Assembly (NCBI GenBank): GCA_002360325.1
Contig: DEQG01000068.1
Coordinates: forward strand, 1 to 36,000
DNA length: 36,000 bases
DNA from: Salinicoccus sp. UBA3372
Lineage (GTDB): Bacteria > Bacillota > Bacilli > Staphylococcales > Salinicoccaceae
Direction of reading: 5' to 3'
In this document: positions 24,585 to 33,254 of the stretch, in pieces
How positions within the stretch are numbered: position 1 is the first letter of the stretch
Layout: each line of letters opens with the position of its first letter
Made by a program: the position numbers and the translations under genes
The notes under the pieces: model-generated
The model's input: the letters and a program-made list of their open reading frames with translations, nothing else
What the model was told of the DNA's origin: nothing
The model's database searches: none

Positions 24585-25475
24585 TTAAGATATAGATTTC
24601 ATTGCCAGACATATCGAGTGATATTTATCCTCTGCACTGTCGGCCCGCGAAGTTAAAACTATAGGTACTCTGGCGCCAAGAATCGTGGCTGCCACTCTCG
24701 AACCTGCTGAATAGACCAGAGACTTGTACAATATGTTTCCGGCTTCAATTTGAGGTGCGATGAGAATATCCGCATCACCTGCGACTTCGGACCGGATACC
24801 TTTTGTCGCAGCGGCTTTTTTTGAAACTGCCAGATCATATTGAAGCGGCCCATCTATATGTGAATCATCTCTATTATAACTATTAATTATGTTTTCAGCC
24901 TCTAAAGTTGTTGATATTTTTGGGTTAATCTTCTCAATCGCTGAAAGAATAGCCACTTTTGGCATTTTTATATTCAAACTGCGTGCGAAATCAACTGCAT
25001 TATTTATGATTTTTTTCTTCTCTTCCATCCCTGGTGATATGTTCATTGCAGCATCTGTCAGTAATATTGATTTATGATAATTCGGTAGGTCGAAAACAGC
25101 AACATGGCTGAGCAGTTCACCGTCAATCAAGTTGTGTTCCTTATTTAACACTTTCTTTAAAATCACCGAGGTCGGTATCAGACCTTTCATCAATATATTA
25201 CAAGTATCATCTGCCACTAATTTTACTGCACATGATGCCGCCTCCTGATCATTTTCAATATTATGTATGGTGATATCAGGATGGTCCAGATATTTTTCAT
25301 CTATGGACTCGATCAGCTCATACAGCGCTTTTTCATCATCTACCAGATGTGCGGTTATTCCATATGACTCCACCAGTTCCAGCACAGGCCGCAACACATC
25401 ATCAGATGCTGCACGGCAGACTGAAAGCGCAATCATTTCAGTTTTTAATTGACTGAAAATTTCATCGAATTTCAT
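24585..25475 (-). CDS. ptb: Phosphate butyryltransferase (branched-chain acyl-CoA)
   Basis: Makes acyl phosphate from isobutyryl-, isovaleryl- or 2-methylbutyryl-CoA and phosphate. The 296-residue protein has the phosphotransacetylase/butyryltransferase fold, with NILMKGLIPTSVILKKVLN, ILLTDAAMNISPG and ADILIAPQIEAGNILYKSLVY as recognisable conserved stretches. AAAGGAAA lies before the ATG. It is the first gene of the bkd operon and is followed by bcd after a 27-base gap. The Bacillus operon has the sigma-54 activator gene bkdR next to ptb; it is absent here, and the upstream sequence looks sigma-A-like. Confidence 0.93.
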   Translation of the reverse strand: MKFDEIFSQLKTEMIALSVCRAASDDVLRPVLELVESYGITAHLVDDEKALYELIESIDEKYLDHPDITIHNIENDQEAASCAVKLVADDTCNILMKGLIPTSVILKKVLNKEHNLIDGELLSHVAVFDLPNYHKSILLTDAAMNISPGMEEKKKIINNAVDFARSLNIKMPKVAILSAIEKINPKISTTLEAENIINSYNRDDSHIDGPLQYDLAVSKKAAATKGIRSEVAGDADILIAPQIEAGNILYKSLVYSAGSRVAATILGARVPIVLTSRADSAEDKYHSICLAMKSIS

Positions 25476-25501
25476 TAATTTCCTTTCCCCCTTTAATTTT
25501 T

Positions 25502-25507
25502 ATTATA
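25502..25507 (-). promoter_or_regulatory. -10 of the ptb/bkd operon promoter
   Basis: Minus-strand TATAAT, about 27 bases before the ptb ATG. No good -35 is visible at 16-18 bases (TTGTGT at 19). The weak -35 leaves room for an activator; none is encoded next to it. The sequence is otherwise a normal sigma-A -10. Confidence 0.4.
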
Positions 25508-25563
25508 CATACTCAAACCGGAAATTACACAAAAAAGAAGATATGTGGAATATTAAGAATCTT

Positions 25564-25600
25564 TTGTTGAATTGAACAAATTAATCGAACGTTGTATAAT
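25564..25600 (+). promoter_or_regulatory. DUF2627 promoter with an overlapping imperfect palindrome
   Basis: -35 TTGAAC (25572-25577), 17-base spacer, -10 TATAAT (25595-25600): a strong sigma-A promoter, 29 bases before the ATG at 25630. An imperfect palindrome TTGTTGAATTGAACAA (25564-25579, 14 of 16 symmetric) overlaps the -35 and lies in the divergent gap upstream of ptb, so a bound regulator could affect both transcripts. Confidence 0.75.
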
Positions 25601-25629
25601 GACTAGGACATTAAGATTGGGTGAGTATA

Positions 25630-25890
25630 ATGCAGAAATTCATTGCACTTTTAATACTGGTGATACCGGCGGTACTTGCAGGTGCAGGTGTCAAATTAAT
25701 GAGGGACAGCATGTTCGGGGTCATCAATGATCCATTCACAATGACTGCAGTACAGTTCATTGTCGGACTTGTTTTATCCATCGCCGGCATATGGTTTATC
25801 GGCGGTTATATTTTGCACCGTGAACAAAAGAATAAACGTGCTGCTGAACGTTTCCAGAAAAAAGAAAACACAACTGCTGATAAAGATTAA
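25630..25890 (+). CDS. DUF2627-family membrane protein (YqzF-like)
   Basis: An 86-residue protein with two predicted membrane segments (about 3-22 and 40-62), the conserved KLMRDSMFG segment between them, and a lysine/glutamate-rich cytosolic tail. It resembles the DUF2627 family, whose Bacillus member yqzF also lies next to the bkd operon. No function is known. The frame opens at GTG 25621, but GGGTGAG at 25618-25624 sits before the ATG at 25630, the preferred start. Its TAA overlaps the recN TAA on the other strand by 4 bases. Confidence 0.8.
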   Translation: MQKFIALLILVIPAVLAGAGVKLMRDSMFGVINDPFTMTAVQFIVGLVLSIAGIWFIGGYILHREQKNKRAAERFQKKENTTADKD

Positions 25891-25909
25891 TCAGCAGTTG
25901 TGTTTGTTT
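25867..25909. terminator. Bidirectional terminator made from the 3' ends of the DUF2627 gene and recN
   Basis: A perfect 15-bp stem (25867-25881 with 25890-25904) with an 8-base loop, T-rich on both outer flanks. The two stop codons (25887-25890) fall in the loop or at its edge, and the arms are coding sequence of one gene or the other. Confidence 0.9.
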
Positions 25910-27557
25910 TTATTAAAGAACGTGCATTCAGAAGTGCTGCTTCCGTGACGTCCTGACCGCTCAGCATTCTTGCTATTTCATAAACATGATCTTCATCAGT
26001 CAGGTATTTAGTGGTTGTTATCGTCCGTTCATCATCACTTTCTTTGGAAATGTACAGATGGTGGTCGGAAATGGCCGCTGCCTGGGGGAGATGGGAAATG
26101 ACAAGCACCTGCCTGCCCCGTGACAGTATTTTCATCTTCTCTGCCATTTTCGTAGCGACACCGCCGCTCACACCTGTATCAATCTCATCTAATATGAGCA
26201 GCGACTGCTGATCATACTCCGTAAATATCGACTTGATGGCGAGCATCACTCTGGACATTTCCCCGCCTGAAGCAACTTTGTTCATCTCTTTCAGCGGTTC
26301 ACCCTTATTCGTTGAAATCATGAACTGTATATCACTGTAGCCCAATTGATGAAATTTACCCTGTTTGATTCTTATTTCAAAATCAACCTGGGACATTTCC
26401 AGGTCCATCAGTTCCTTTTGAATCCGGCTTTCAAGAAAATGTTTCCGTTCATTCCTGAAATTATGAAGTGCATTGGCATTCTGCTCCATATTATCGAGCA
26501 GTGCTTCTTTTTCAGAGTTCAATTTTTCAAATGAAAGGGATATATTTTCGAGCTCCTGGATATTGCTGTCCAGTTCATCCATATATAGAATCAATTCTTC
26601 GTAGGTTTTATTGTACTTCCTCTTTAAAAAATTGATACTGTTCAGTCTGGCCTGAATATCATTCAGTCTCTGCTCATCATAATCCATGGATGCGATACTC
26701 GATGTAATATGTGATTCCAGCTCCTGAATGATGAAATAACTGTCCATGATTGTCGGACCATATTCTTTAAATTCAGAGTTATACTGAGACAGGGACTCCA
26801 GCTGCTGATTCAGATCATACAGTGTTCCCTGCGGACTTCTATCAGAAGACAATATATCTTTTATAAATCTTAAAGAGTCGAAGACTTTCTCAAAGTTCAT
26901 CAGATATTCCAGTTCTTCCTCAAGCTCGTTCTCTTCGTTCTCCTTCAATTCGAGTGCGGCAATTTCCTGGTACTGATGCTGATACAGTTCCAGCGACTCA
27001 ATTCTGTTCCGGTCTCTGTACTCCAGTTCCTCTATCTTTTGTGTGATGGCCAAATAATCATTATAATCATTCTGATAACTGTCAAAAATGGCTTCATTCT
27101 GAATGTCCAAAAATTTATCCAGATACAGAATATGCTGACCTTTGTCCAGTGCATCCTGTTGAGAAGACTGTGCAAAGATACTCACAACTTCTTCCATGAT
27201 TGTACGGAGCTGGCTCAAAGTGATCATATGATTATTAATTTTAATAATACTTTTTTTGTTCTGCATTATTTCACGGCGGACGATATACAATTCGTCCTGG
27301 CCGACATTGAACCGGTCCAGCAAATCGTTCATCCGTGAAGTTTCCGGAAAATCAAATACGCCTTCTATCATTGAACCTTCGGTATTATATCTTATATCAT
27401 CATGTGAAGCTCTTTTGCCATACAGATAATTTATCGCCTCGATGATCATACTTTTACCTGCACCTGATTCCCCTGATAATACAGTCAGGCCATCATGAAA
27501 ATCGAGTTCTACATTCTCCAATATAGCAAAGTTTTTAATATTTAAACGTAAGAGCAC
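25887..27557 (-). CDS. recN: DNA repair protein RecN
   Basis: SMC-like ATPase that acts early in double-strand break repair. The 556-residue protein has the Walker A motif GESGAGKS (29-36), long coiled-coil arms either side of the middle (about 150-210 and 290-370), the ABC signature VASGGEMSRVMLAIKSIF and the Walker B LLILDEIDTGVSGG, then LVISHLPQAAA. The start is GTG with GGAGT upstream. It follows argR after an 18-base gap and is probably co-transcribed with it, as in Bacillus. The gene ends in the shared hairpin with the DUF2627 gene. Confidence 0.96.
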   Translation of the reverse strand: MLLRLNIKNFAILENVELDFHDGLTVLSGESGAGKSMIIEAINYLYGKRASHDDIRYNTEGSMIEGVFDFPETSRMNDLLDRFNVGQDELYIVRREIMQNKKSIIKINNHMITLSQLRTIMEEVVSIFAQSSQQDALDKGQHILYLDKFLDIQNEAIFDSYQNDYNDYLAITQKIEELEYRDRNRIESLELYQHQYQEIAALELKENEENELEEELEYLMNFEKVFDSLRFIKDILSSDRSPQGTLYDLNQQLESLSQYNSEFKEYGPTIMDSYFIIQELESHITSSIASMDYDEQRLNDIQARLNSINFLKRKYNKTYEELILYMDELDSNIQELENISLSFEKLNSEKEALLDNMEQNANALHNFRNERKHFLESRIQKELMDLEMSQVDFEIRIKQGKFHQLGYSDIQFMISTNKGEPLKEMNKVASGGEMSRVMLAIKSIFTEYDQQSLLILDEIDTGVSGGVATKMAEKMKILSRGRQVLVISHLPQAAAISDHHLYISKESDDERTITTTKYLTDEDHVYEIARMLSGQDVTEAALLNARSLIKTNTTAD

Positions 27558-27575
27558 TTACAACACTCCAATTTA

Positions 27576-28028
27576 TCAAATCAGATTGAATATCCGATCC
27601 CTGATTGCTTTTTGTGAATCTTCGTTCCGGCAGATCAATAAACATGTATCATCTCCGCAAATGGTTCCTATGACTTCTTCCCACTCCAACTGGTCTATAA
27701 TCGCACCGATTGACTGTGCGTTTCCTGGAAGTGTCTTTAAAACAAGGAGGTTTTCAGTATAATCCAGTTTGACGAAACTATCCATCAAGTACCTGCCAAG
27801 TTTCTCCAATGGATGATACTTGCGGTCTTTTGGAAGACTGTATACATAAGCCCCTGTCGGTGTCGGCACTTTTATCAGCTGAAGTTCCTTTATATCTCTT
27901 GAAACTGTCGCCTGAGTCACATTGAAGTTATAGTCATTGAGCATCGTAACAAGATCTTCCTGCGTTTCAATTTTGTTGTTTGTTATGATTTCTCTGATCT
28001 TTATTTGTCTGATTGATTTGTTTGACAT
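27576..28028 (-). CDS. argR: Arginine repressor ArgR (AhrC)
   Basis: Arginine-responsive hexameric regulator of arginine synthesis and catabolism. From the ATG at 28026-28028 it has 150 residues, matching AhrC (149). The N-terminal winged helix has the [17 protein letters not shown] recognition region; the C-terminal domain has the arginine-binding and trimer motif [15 protein letters not shown]. An earlier in-frame ATG (28052) adds 8 residues but lies in the operator region and has no ribosome-binding site, whereas GGGGGA precedes 28028. The upstream -10 is covered by an ARG-box-like palindrome. recN follows 18 bases later. Confidence 0.94.
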   Translation of the reverse strand: MSNKSIRQIKIREIITNNKIETQEDLVTMLNDYNFNVTQATVSRDIKELQLIKVPTPTGAYVYSLPKDRKYHPLEKLGRYLMDSFVKLDYTENLLVLKTLPGNAQSIGAIIDQLEWEEVIGTICGDDTCLLICRNEDSQKAIRDRIFNLI

Positions 28029-28050
28029 CGTAATCCCCCATATTAAGAAC

Positions 28051-28085
28051 ATGTATATTTATACATATAATATCACAGCTCACAA
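28051..28085 (-). promoter_or_regulatory. argR promoter overlapped by an ARG-box-like palindrome
   Basis: On the minus strand TTGTGA (28080-28085), 16-base spacer, TATAAA (28058-28063). The -10 lies inside the palindrome ATGTATATTTATACAT (28051-28066, two perfect 7-base arms and a 2-base spacer), close to the ARG box pattern TGAATnnnnATTCA with one change per half. This suggests autorepression by ArgR with arginine. Promoter and palindrome are seen; binding is inferred. Confidence 0.6.
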
Positions 28086-28112
28086 TAAAAGTGCACTAAA
28101 AAAGACATGCAA

Positions 28113-28895
28113 CTATAAAATAGATTGAATGTCTTCATCAGTAATATGGTTTTTTATACTTTTTTCATGAGTTAAATAAAGTAAATATTCCTGATTGCCT
28201 TTAGCACCTTTCACTTTTGACTTGACGATGGCATCGGGATGGAAATTCAATTGTCCGCACTCTTTGATCACCCGTTCAATGACGTTTTTATGGGTGTCAA
28301 GAGAAGTTATTATTCCGTTCTCTTCCCGCTCTTCAAGAAAGCTTTCAAATTGCGGTTTGATCAGTGCAACAATTTCAAAAGGATGATCAAACAACTCACG
28401 AATATGTCTCAGAATGGGCACGATTGATGTGAAAGACACATCAATCGTCATTATTTCCGGCGGAGGATTGAAATCTCCGCTTTCCGTACTTTTGAAATTC
28501 GTCTGCTCTTTTACGATGACGTCGGGGTGGACTCTTAACTTATAATCCAGCTGATTTGTTCCGACATCCACCGCATAGACCAGTGAGGCGCCATTCTGCA
28601 GCGCACAGTCGGTAAAGCCGCCGGTGGAGCTGCCGATATCAATCATCACCTTTTTGTCCAGGCTGATATCAAAACTGTCGATTGCATGCTTTAATTTTAA
28701 TCCGCCTCGGGAAACAAATGATTTAATATTCTTAAATCTGATATCCGCTTTGTCCGGCCTGATCATTTCAGAAGGCTTATAAATCGGCTGATTATTGTTC
28801 AATACTTTGCCGGCCATAATAATCCTTCCTATTTCATCCACTGTCCCGATGTTGAAGTTGGCTTCGATAAATTCATCAATACGTACTTTTTTCAT
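28113..28895 (-). CDS. TlyA-family rRNA 2'-O-methyltransferase (YqxC)
   Basis: Protein of 260 residues with an N-terminal S4 RNA-binding domain (about 3-60) and an FtsJ/RrmJ-like SAM methyltransferase domain ([19 protein letters not shown] as motif I; IKPQFE as a later motif). The TlyA/YqxC family includes the mycobacterial 16S/23S rRNA cytidine methyltransferase, and was once labelled haemolysin. The ATG has a modest AGGT site and overlaps dxs by 20 bases. Position between dxs and argR matches yqxC in Bacillus. The exact rRNA target cannot be read from the sequence. Confidence 0.88.
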   Translation of the reverse strand: MKKVRIDEFIEANFNIGTVDEIGRIIMAGKVLNNNQPIYKPSEMIRPDKADIRFKNIKSFVSRGGLKLKHAIDSFDISLDKKVMIDIGSSTGGFTDCALQNGASLVYAVDVGTNQLDYKLRVHPDVIVKEQTNFKSTESGDFNPPPEIMTIDVSFTSIVPILRHIRELFDHPFEIVALIKPQFESFLEEREENGIITSLDTHKNVIERVIKECGQLNFHPDAIVKSKVKGAKGNQEYLLYLTHEKSIKNHITDEDIQSIL

Positions 28896-30765
28896 GTTTT
28901 GTACCTACTAGTCTGACTGCCTGTTCTTTGATGTTTTCAGCAGTGATGCCGATATCTTCAAGGAGCAGGTTTACATCTCCATGTTCGATGTATTCATTGT
29001 CTATACCAATTCTTTTAATCTTGTTCGTGTAGTGATGATCGCTCAGGAACGTGGCTGTCATACTGCCCAGGCCGCCGGTCAGCATTGATTCTTCCACTAT
29101 CACAAGCGGTGTGTCTGCCTGCCCCACCTTATGAAGGTACTCTTCATCAAGCGGTTTGATAAATCTTGCATTTACCACACCTGCATTAATGTCATTCTGT
29201 CCAAGCGCATTCGCAGCCTCTTCTGCAAGGGACACGGACGGTCCGAATGAAATGATATTTACATCGGATCCTTCCTGTAATGTTTCCCATTCGCCTACAT
29301 TGAACGGTTCTCTTGGAACAGACATATCCACACCTTTGACATTTCCTCTCGGATATCTCAGTGCTATCGGTCCCTCGTGATTCAAGGCGAGATTGATCAT
29401 CTGTTCCGCTTCAAATTCGTCTCTTGGCATCATCAATGTCGTATTCGGCAACGGTGAAATGAAACTGATGTCAAATACACCCTGGTGGGTCTCACCGTCT
29501 GCACCGACGAGTCCGCTTCTGTCGATACCGATGAATACATTCAGGTTTTGACGGTCCACATCATGCAGAAGCTGATCATATCCTCTTTGTAAAAAGGTCG
29601 AATATATCGCGAGATAAGGTTTCATGCCGTTCGCTGCCAGCCCTGCAGCCATCGTGACAGCATGCTGTTCGGCGATGCCGACATCAAAAAATTGATTCGG
29701 CAGTTCATTCTGGAACTTTGTCAGTTTGCTGCCTACAGGCATAGCAGGCGTTATCGCGACAATCGATCTATTATCTTTTGCTTTATCCAGAACCGAGTTC
29801 GACATGAACTCACTCCAGGAAACCGTCGGTTTGCTGCCGAGCACTTCTCCCGTTTCAATCTTATATGGTCCGAGACCATGCCATGTGCCGAGCTTATCAT
29901 CCTCTGCAGGATGATAGCCCTTGCCTTTTTTAGTGATGACATGAACAACAACTGGTCCTTTACAGTCTTTCGCAGACTGCATTGCCCGTTCCAGGTCTTC
30001 AAAATCATGCCCGTCTACAGGACCGATATATTTTATTCCGAGCTCCTCAAAGAAAACGCCTTCCACAACGAGATATTTCAGGCTGTCTTTAATACGGTCG
30101 GCAACATCTCTCAATCTTGAACCGACCTGAGGCATTTTTTGAATCACATCTTCAATATCATATTTGAATCTGTTGTAATTTGTATTGGTTCTGATTCTGC
30201 CGAGCATATTGTGCATCGCACCGACATTCGGTGCGATGCTCATTTCATTGTCATTCAGAATGATTGTCATGTTCGTCTTGTCTGAACCGATATGATTCAG
30301 TGCCTCCAAAGCCATTCCGCCGGTCAGTGCACCGTCTCCGATGATGGGTACGACCTGATAATCTTCTTCTTTAATATCTCTCGCTTTGGCAATTCCCATT
30401 GCTGCTGATAAAGACGTGCTCGAGTGGCCTGCTTCCCACACATCGTGTTCGGACTCCCGCAGTTTTGGAAAGCCGCACAGGCCTTTATACTGTCTGAGTG
30501 TATCAAACTGGTCAATTCGGCCTGTTAATATTTTATGAATATATGCCTGGTGTCCGACATCAAATATAAATTTATCTTCAGGTGAATTGAAGTGTTTGTG
30601 CAAAGCTATGGAAAGCTCAACGACACCGAGGTTTGCACCTATATGCCCACCTGTCTGGGAACAGGACTGGATCAAAAATTCCCTGACATCCTGTGCAAGT
30701 GATTCCAATTGATCTACATTTAATTTTTTTAAGAATTTTGGATCTTCTATTTCAAAAAGATTCAT
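28876..30765 (-). CDS. dxs: 1-deoxy-D-xylulose-5-phosphate synthase
   Basis: First enzyme of the MEP isoprenoid pathway: pyruvate plus glyceraldehyde 3-phosphate to DXP, with thiamine diphosphate. The 629-residue protein has the thiamine diphosphate motif [16 protein letters not shown] to [11 protein letters not shown], the N-terminal [16 protein letters not shown] region, the transketolase middle domain ([19 protein letters not shown]), and the C-terminal domain ([18 protein letters not shown]). It follows ispA after an 81-base gap that carries its own -10 and a 13-base palindrome. It overlaps tlyA by 20 bases. S. aureus uses mevalonate and lacks this gene, so it marks a different lineage. 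Confidence 0.96.
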   Translation of the reverse strand: MNLFEIEDPKFLKKLNVDQLESLAQDVREFLIQSCSQTGGHIGANLGVVELSIALHKHFNSPEDKFIFDVGHQAYIHKILTGRIDQFDTLRQYKGLCGFPKLRESEHDVWEAGHSSTSLSAAMGIAKARDIKEEDYQVVPIIGDGALTGGMALEALNHIGSDKTNMTIILNDNEMSIAPNVGAMHNMLGRIRTNTNYNRFKYDIEDVIQKMPQVGSRLRDVADRIKDSLKYLVVEGVFFEELGIKYIGPVDGHDFEDLERAMQSAKDCKGPVVVHVITKKGKGYHPAEDDKLGTWHGLGPYKIETGEVLGSKPTVSWSEFMSNSVLDKAKDNRSIVAITPAMPVGSKLTKFQNELPNQFFDVGIAEQHAVTMAAGLAANGMKPYLAIYSTFLQRGYDQLLHDVDRQNLNVFIGIDRSGLVGADGETHQGVFDISFISPLPNTTLMMPRDEFEAEQMINLALNHEGPIALRYPRGNVKGVDMSVPREPFNVGEWETLQEGSDVNIISFGPSVSLAEEAANALGQNDINAGVVNARFIKPLDEEYLHKVGQADTPLVIVEESMLTGGLGSMTATFLSDHHYTNKIKRIGIDNEYIEHGDVNLLLEDIGITAENIKEQAVRLVGTKHEKSTY

Positions 30766-30797
30766 AATACATCCAACCTTTAAATTTACTGTTTTTA

Positions 30798-30828
30798 ATT
30801 ATAACATTACTAACAGTATCTAAGATAC
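30798..30828 (-). promoter_or_regulatory. dxs upstream region: -10 and a 13-base palindrome
   Basis: Minus-strand TATAAT at 30798-30803 and, 12 bases upstream of it, the perfect palindrome GTATCTAAGATAC (30816-30828; arms of 6, spacer 1). No convincing -35 is present. The palindrome is in the spacer/-35 position, where a repressor or activator could act. No regulator can be assigned. Confidence 0.35.
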
Positions 30829-30846
30829 AATAAGTTCCAACATTAA

Positions 30847-31725
30847 TTAATTGTCTCTTACTGCAAATTTGTCAAGTACATTTTTCAGTTCGTCAATATT
30901 GATCATGTCACTCACGGCTTCCAGTTCCGCTCTCGCAAGGGTCACTCTTCTGTCCATCTGGTCCATGGCGCCTTCCAGACCGAAGGTGCTGACATAAGTG
31001 ACTTTATCCTTACGTGCATCACTGCCGGTGTTCTTACCCGTAATTTCCACATCACCGGTGACATCAAGTATATCATCTCTGATTTGGAATATGATGCCCA
31101 GATAATCAGCAAACTTTAAAAGATGGAATGTTGTTCTTTCATCTGCATCCGCAATGACAGCCGCGGCTTTTACAGGAGCACTGATTAATTTACCGGTCTT
31201 ATAGCTGTGAATCTGCTCCAGATCTTCAAAAGAGATTTCTCTATTTTCAGCTTCTATATCCAGCATCTGTCCACCTATCATACCATTCTGACCGGCAGAT
31301 TTTGAAATCATCTGTATGAGCTTCAATTTATCGCCCGTGGATAATTTCTTATCATTGGCAATGAGGCTGAAACTTTCCGTCAGCAGATTATCTCCTGCCA
31401 GAATCGCGGCAGCTTCACCAAAAACTTTATGGTTGGTCGGGTTCCCTCTTCTCAGATCATCATCATCCATTGCAGGCAGATCATCATGTATGAGAGAGTA
31501 TGTATGAATCATTTCTATGGCGCCTGCAGTCTTCAGCCCGGACTCCAGCGGTATACCAAAGGCATCCAGAACAGCGAACAGCAGATATGGACGGAATCTT
31601 TTGCCGCCTGATTTAATGGAATACTTACTCGCTTCCATGATTGTCTTCGATACATGATTTTCTTCAAGGTGTGTCAGAATGACATCGTCGATTTTTTTAA
31701 TATGGTAGTCAATATTATTCATCAT
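30847..31725 (-). CDS. ispA: Farnesyl diphosphate synthase (geranyltranstransferase)
   Basis: Chain-elongating prenyltransferase of 292 residues giving C15 farnesyl diphosphate for undecaprenol, quinone and haem side chains. The first Asp-rich motif with its context is SLIHDDLPAMDDDDLRRGNP, and the second is QIRDDILDVTGD; the lysine/arginine segment GGKRFRPYL is also present. There are tandem ATGs (31725 and 31722); the AAGGA site is 5 and 8 bases before them, so either could be used. It overlaps xseB by 11 bases. The order xseA-xseB-ispA-dxs is that of Bacillus. Confidence 0.95.
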   Translation of the reverse strand: MMNNIDYHIKKIDDVILTHLEENHVSKTIMEASKYSIKSGGKRFRPYLLFAVLDAFGIPLESGLKTAGAIEMIHTYSLIHDDLPAMDDDDLRRGNPTNHKVFGEAAAILAGDNLLTESFSLIANDKKLSTGDKLKLIQMISKSAGQNGMIGGQMLDIEAENREISFEDLEQIHSYKTGKLISAPVKAAAVIADADERTTFHLLKFADYLGIIFQIRDDILDVTGDVEITGKNTGSDARKDKVTYVSTFGLEGAMDQMDRRVTLARAELEAVSDMINIDELKNVLDKFAVRDN

Positions 31726-31924
31726 TGCCGTCCTTGTTCAGAGTTTCCACTTTCAACTCTGCATCTTTTAGTATTTTTTCACATTCACGGGACAGTTCAA
31801 CACCCTTTTTATATAGTTCAAGTGATTTTTCCAATGACACATCATCATTTTCCAATTCTTTTACGATACTATCCAGTTTATTCATTTTTTCTTCGAAGGA
31901 TTCAGTCTTCTGCTCACTCATCAT
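31715..31924 (-). CDS. xseB: Exodeoxyribonuclease VII small subunit
   Basis: Small subunit of exonuclease VII, which with XseA degrades single-stranded DNA. The 69-residue protein is all helical and highly charged, with the family pattern FEEKMNKLDSIVKELENDDVSLEKSLELYKKG. The ATG pair has GAGGTG upstream inside the xseA end; it overlaps xseA by 11 bases and ispA by 11 bases, a tightly coupled run. Confidence 0.93.
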   Translation of the reverse strand: MMSEQKTESFEEKMNKLDSIVKELENDDVSLEKSLELYKKGVELSRECEKILKDAELKVETLNKDGNDE

Positions 31925-33254
31925 TGTTCACCTCTATTACTTTGGATATTACATTCCCTCTGTGGAAATGGCTGATTATCAATTCATCTTTTTTAATATT
32001 TCCGGCATCTTTAATGACTTTTTCGTCTTTTGTCGTGTACGAATAGCCACGTTTCAATACAGACGTCGGACTTAATGAATCCAGCATTTCAATTTTATTC
32101 AATAAAATTCTTCTATTGTTTTTATTGATCTGATGAATCGATTGATTTAAATTATCATTCAGACCTGACAGCTGATTTTGATACATGTTGATGTCGGGCA
32201 TCGGAGACAGGTGGTTCAAACTGGATTGAATATGCTTTAACCCATATGTATGCTCTCTGAAGGCGTTATTGAAATTTGAAACCAGTTTATCTTTTTGATT
32301 TATGAGGCGCTCTGTCTGCTGATCATACAGCAAAGAAGGCGTTTTAAATTTATAGTAACCGGCAAGAGCGTCCAATGACTGTTTCTTATATTGTATATTC
32401 TGCATAATATCACGAGTAAATTTCAGCTCGGTTTCTTTCAGCCGCTGGATGATGTCCTGATAGAAAGGTACAGCCAGTTCTGCTGCCGCAGTCGGCGTCG
32501 GTGCCCTCAAGTCTGAAATATAGTCCACCAGTGTAGTGTCCGTTTCATGACCGACACCGGTTATGACAGGAGTTCTTGTATTGAATACCGCCAGAGCCAC
32601 GGATTTTTCGTTGAATGTCCAGAGATCTTCAATGGATCCGCCGCCACGTGCTAGTATTATCAGGTCAACTTTCAGAGTGTCTGCATATTCCAGCTGATTA
32701 ATCACATCGTTTTTACTTTCCGCACCTTGCATAAGGGTGTTCATTACATGAAGTTTTACAAGAGGATACCGTCTTTTGAACGTAGTGATCATATCTTTTA
32801 CAGCTGCGCTTGTGGCAGAGCTGATCAAAACAATATTTTGAGGATACTCAGGTATGGGCTTTTTATGCTCCTGATCGAAATAACCTTTTTGAGAAAGCTC
32901 TTTCTTATCTTTCTCAAGTTGTTCGAAAAGCTGGCCGACACCGTCTATTTGAATGTCTTCAGCATAAATCTGATATTGACCGGTGTTTTCAAAAATGCTC
33001 ACCCGGCCGGATATAAGTACTTTTTGACCTTCCACAGGTTCAAAAGTCAGCTTTGATGCAGCAGATTTAAACATTATGCCTTTGATAACAGAGTGGCCGT
33101 CTTTCAGTGCGAAATATAAATGTCCGCTTGAATGAAGCTTAACATTGGATAATTCACCTGTAACAAAGACCCGTCGTAAATACGGGTCTTGGTCAAATTT
33201 GTATTTTAAATATTTTGTTAAAGCTTTTACGGATAAATATTTATTGTTTTCCAT
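31914..33254 (-). CDS. xseA: Exodeoxyribonuclease VII large subunit
   Basis: Catalytic subunit of exonuclease VII, about 446 residues. An N-terminal OB-fold (YLSVKALTKYLKYKFDQDPYL, then VTGELSNVKLHSSGHLYFALKD; given by residues 5-50) is followed by the exonuclease VII core with LARGGGSIEDLWTFNE and TPVITGVGHETDTTLVDYI. A long coiled-coil region (about 270-400) ends with LSPTSVLKRGYSY. The frame opens at an ATG at 33266, but the second ATG (33254) gives the MENNKYLSV start that aligns with staphylococcal XseA. It overlaps nusB by 14 bases. Confidence 0.92.
   Translation of the reverse strand: MENNKYLSVKALTKYLKYKFDQDPYLRRVFVTGELSNVKLHSSGHLYFALKDGHSVIKGIMFKSAASKLTFEPVEGQKVLISGRVSIFENTGQYQIYAEDIQIDGVGQLFEQLEKDKKELSQKGYFDQEHKKPIPEYPQNIVLISSATSAAVKDMITTFKRRYPLVKLHVMNTLMQGAESKNDVINQLEYADTLKVDLIILARGGGSIEDLWTFNEKSVALAVFNTRTPVITGVGHETDTTLVDYISDLRAPTPTAAAELAVPFYQDIIQRLKETELKFTRDIMQNIQYKKQSLDALAGYYKFKTPSLLYDQQTERLINQKDKLVSNFNNAFREHTYGLKHIQSSLNHLSPMPDINMYQNQLSGLNDNLNQSIHQINKNNRRILLNKIEMLDSLSPTSVLKRGYSYTTKDEKVIKDAGNIKKDELIISHFHRGNVISKVIEVNNDE

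Noticed and set aside
25500..25560. CodY box upstream of ptb
   Set aside because: Only one half resembles the CodY consensus; the other half does not match.
29662..30120. Plus-strand frame antisense to dxs (152 codons)
   Set aside because: Shadow of dxs coding bias; composition is rich in Cys, His and Phe as expected of an antisense frame.
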